Positions 11,565-12,875 of a stretch of DNA of 12,875 nucleotides are shown here, one piece after another. The translations under genes were made by a program, and so were the position numbers. The DNA lies in assembly GCA_963557785.1 (NCBI GenBank), contig CAUWBF010000018.1, forward strand, positions 1 through 12,875, given 5' to 3'. The stretch is from Merdicola sp963557785. Its GTDB lineage: Bacteria; Bacillota; Clostridia; TANB77; CAG-508. Position 1 is the stretch's first letter, and the number at the start of each line of letters is the position of its first letter. The notes beneath the pieces are model-generated. The model searched no databases and had not been told where the DNA came from. It saw only the letters and a program-made list of their open reading frames with translations.

Positions 11565-12716
11565 TCAATCATAAACTATATTACCATCGAAATCCAAGGT
11601 GGATTTCTGAACCCCATGTTTCTGAATATATTTATTCGTTGTGGATATATCACTGTGTCTTGCTTGGTCACGAGCAACGACCACACCCTGAGCGTTTGCC
11701 AAATCCCGTATACCAGAATCTTTCAGACTATAGAACTGATAACAGTTGTCCCACTTTAGAACTTTCCTCATTTTCTGCCATCTCTTATTAAATTGATCTG
11801 CATTACCTCTTTCTTTATTTGGTTTTAAACTTCTCCCGAACAAATAAAAATCAGAGGGATAGTTAAAAATATTCAGGTCAATCATCAATTTGATAATCGC
11901 ACGATTCAAACCCACTTCCGCATCTTTGTGGTTTTTACTGAAATCCTTGGAAACAAAAACAGTCTGATTCCTTAATGAAATATCACCAACCTTTAAATAA
12001 CTAAGTTCTGTAGGACGAATCAAAGTATAGTATTGCATCATACAGGCAAGCAAAAACAACTTGTCATTCTCCGCCAAATATACAGACATCTTTTTCAGCA
12101 TATCAGCCGACAAGTCTTTGCGGAATTTATCATGTTCCGGCATAACCTTGATATGCTCTACAGGATTCACACTTATGTATTTTCTGGCAATCATAAATTC
12201 CGCCAATCCAAACAACCATGCTCTATAGTTGTTTCTTGTTCTTGGAGAACTACCACGATCCAAATATATCCAATCTAAGAAATCATTGCAGAAAGATGCA
12301 TCAAATTGATAAGCAAACTTTGTAGGAGTAACCAACGTTCCTATGTAATCACGCAATATTTTAATATGGGATGAATAACTCTGACGAGTTTTTTTACGTT
12401 CCATACGATCCACATAGTCTAAATACCTGTTTAAACAATCCTCTAAGGGTACGAATCCGCGACTTTCATCAACAACAATCCATGGATTCCAACCTTGACT
12501 AAGCTGTTTAGTCAGAACCTCTATAATTTCAGCTGCTCTTCTCTTTTTAGCTGCCACAGATAATGCACTATTGATATAATACCTTTTACGCCGCATCTCA
12601 TTCTTTGCAGGATCAAAAGCAAAGAAATCCACGAACCATCTTGTACCTTTGTGTAAAGTAGGAAAAGTATAACCTACGATAGATGAAGTATTACCTGTAC
12701 GAAATTTAGGACACAT
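11565..12716 (-). CDS. Tyrosine recombinase of the array
   Basis: This is a 383-aa site-specific recombinase. Residues ~1-75 are an arm-binding-like N-terminal part, ~90-190 a SAM-like core-binding domain, and ~200-375 the catalytic domain. Visible active-site residues are Arg234 (TLIRPTELSYL), a likely Lys257 (VFVSKDFSK), His354 (QARHSDISTT) and the nucleophile Tyr363 (NKYIQ). The usual box II HxxR is YSLKDSG here, with Tyr329 and Lys332, a variant I believe recurs in Bacteroidales integrases. Length and domains are those of a complete enzyme. It lies between a tRNA 3' end and the cassette array, reads toward the array, and is followed by two TGTAGCG/CGCTACA units. It probably integrates the island at the tRNA gene, moves cassettes, or both; the sequence cannot decide. 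The start ATG 12716 has no Shine-Dalgarno. Confidence 0.94.
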   Translation of the reverse strand: MCPKFRTGNTSSIVGYTFPTLHKGTRWFVDFFAFDPAKNEMRRKRYYINSALSVAAKKRRAAEIIEVLTKQLSQGWNPWIVVDESRGFVPLEDCLNRYLDYVDRMERKKTRQSYSSHIKILRDYIGTLVTPTKFAYQFDASFCNDFLDWIYLDRGSSPRTRNNYRAWLFGLAEFMIARKYISVNPVEHIKVMPEHDKFRKDLSADMLKKMSVYLAENDKLFLLACMMQYYTLIRPTELSYLKVGDISLRNQTVFVSKDFSKNHKDAEVGLNRAIIKLMIDLNIFNYPSDFYLFGRSLKPNKERGNADQFNKRWQKMRKVLKWDNCYQFYSLKDSGIRDLANAQGVVVARDQARHSDISTTNKYIQKHGVQKSTLDFDGNIVYD

Positions 12717-12723
12717 TTTTTTA

Positions 12724-12759
12724 CATCTTTTAAAATCCGCGATTTCGGTATAAAAGATG
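12724..12759. promoter_or_regulatory. Nested inverted repeat before the recombinase
   Basis: CATCTTTTA (12724-12732) and TAAAAGATG (12751-12759) enclose a second repeat AAATC-CGC-GATTT (12733-12745). It lies within 45 bases upstream of the recombinase start. It could be an operator, an arm-type site bound by the recombinase, or a leader hairpin. Confidence 0.5.
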
Positions 12760-12764
12760 CCGGT

Positions 12765-12794
12765 TAAACATATCTATTAAATCTTTGGCGCAAA
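12765..12794 (-). promoter_or_regulatory. Possible recombinase promoter
   Basis: On the minus strand TTTG (12791-12794), an 18-bp spacer and TATGTTTA (12765-12772) approximate the Bacteroidetes consensus. The last base of the -7 box differs and the spacing is short, so this is a weak call. Confidence 0.35.
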
Positions 12795-12811
12795 ACTGGC
12801 GCACACTTTAA

Positions 12812-12857
12812 ACGAAAAATAGCGTAACTTGTTGTTTTACAACTTGTTACGCTATTT
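12812..12857 (-). terminator. Terminator of the tRNA gene
   Basis: A perfect 12-bp stem AAATAGCGTAAC/GTTACGCTATTT (12817-12828/12846-12857) has an inner five-pair extension. On the minus strand it runs into TTTTT, four bases after the tRNA end. Confidence 0.85.
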
Positions 12858-12861
12858 CTTG

Positions 12862-12875
12862 CGGAGAGACAGGGA
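12862..12875 (-). tRNA. 3' end of a tRNA gene, probably tRNA-Ser (partial)
   Basis: The minus strand reads TCCCTGTCTCTCCG: the end of a T-arm, an acceptor 3' strand TCTCTCC and a discriminator G. The CCA end is not encoded. An acceptor pairing with GGAGAGA and a G discriminator fits serine tRNA, but the anticodon lies beyond the window. Such tRNA 3' ends are common integration targets of tyrosine recombinases. Confidence 0.7.

Overview
The window looks like accessory DNA from a gut Bacteroidales (Bacteroides/Phocaeicola/Parabacteroides type). It is AT-rich. Seven promoters match the Bacteroidetes consensus TTTG-N19..20-TAnnTTTG, and many start codons have weak or no Shine-Dalgarno sequence. 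The cargo proteins belong to small families I associate with Bacteroidales mobile elements: an Api92-like protein, a mobile-element SSB, an LPD11-like protein and a hexapeptide-repeat protein.

The layout reads right to left, because nearly all genes lie on the minus strand. The right edge holds the 3' end of a tRNA gene (probably tRNA-Ser) with its terminator, then a 383-aa tyrosine recombinase. Left of its stop codon (11040-11570) lie two ~100-bp units bounded by TGTAGCG...CGCTACA, then a series of expression cassettes. Cassette 1 holds 10502-9455 (three genes, one interrupted by an in-frame TGA). Cassette 2 holds 8642-8016 (beta-helix protein). Cassette 3 holds 6945-4860 (three genes plus a broken one, with two copies of an 85-bp tRNA-like repeat). 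Cassette 4 holds 4049-2869 (ssb and two small genes). A fifth promoter, at 1790-1821, has no gene behind it. Cassette 5 holds 951-165 (two overlapping genes). Two units run the other way: a RelE/Gp49-like toxin with an Xre antitoxin (2112-2791), and a small two-helix membrane protein with an elaborately folded leader (7399-7851).

The cassettes share one design. On the minus strand each typically has (i) a folded ~155-185-nt repeat, (ii) an upstream pair of ATGCAAAT-type sites, (iii) a promoter whose -33 box lies inside ATTTGCATAC and whose box spacing is exactly 20 bp in all six cases, (iv) a purine-rich leader, (v) one to four genes, and (vi) a terminator, three of which share a CCAATGG/CCATTGG stem. 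The folded repeat occurs five times. Its helices are kept while their sequences change, including in the two divergent copies nearest the recombinase. This is the strongest sign here of a functional element that I cannot name.

My reading is a recombinase-associated cassette array beside a tRNA. In layout it resembles integrons and the recombinase-associated interbacterial-defence (rAID) arrays described in Bacteroidales. The cargo is not recognisably T6SS immunity, so function remains open. No recombination can be shown from sequence alone.
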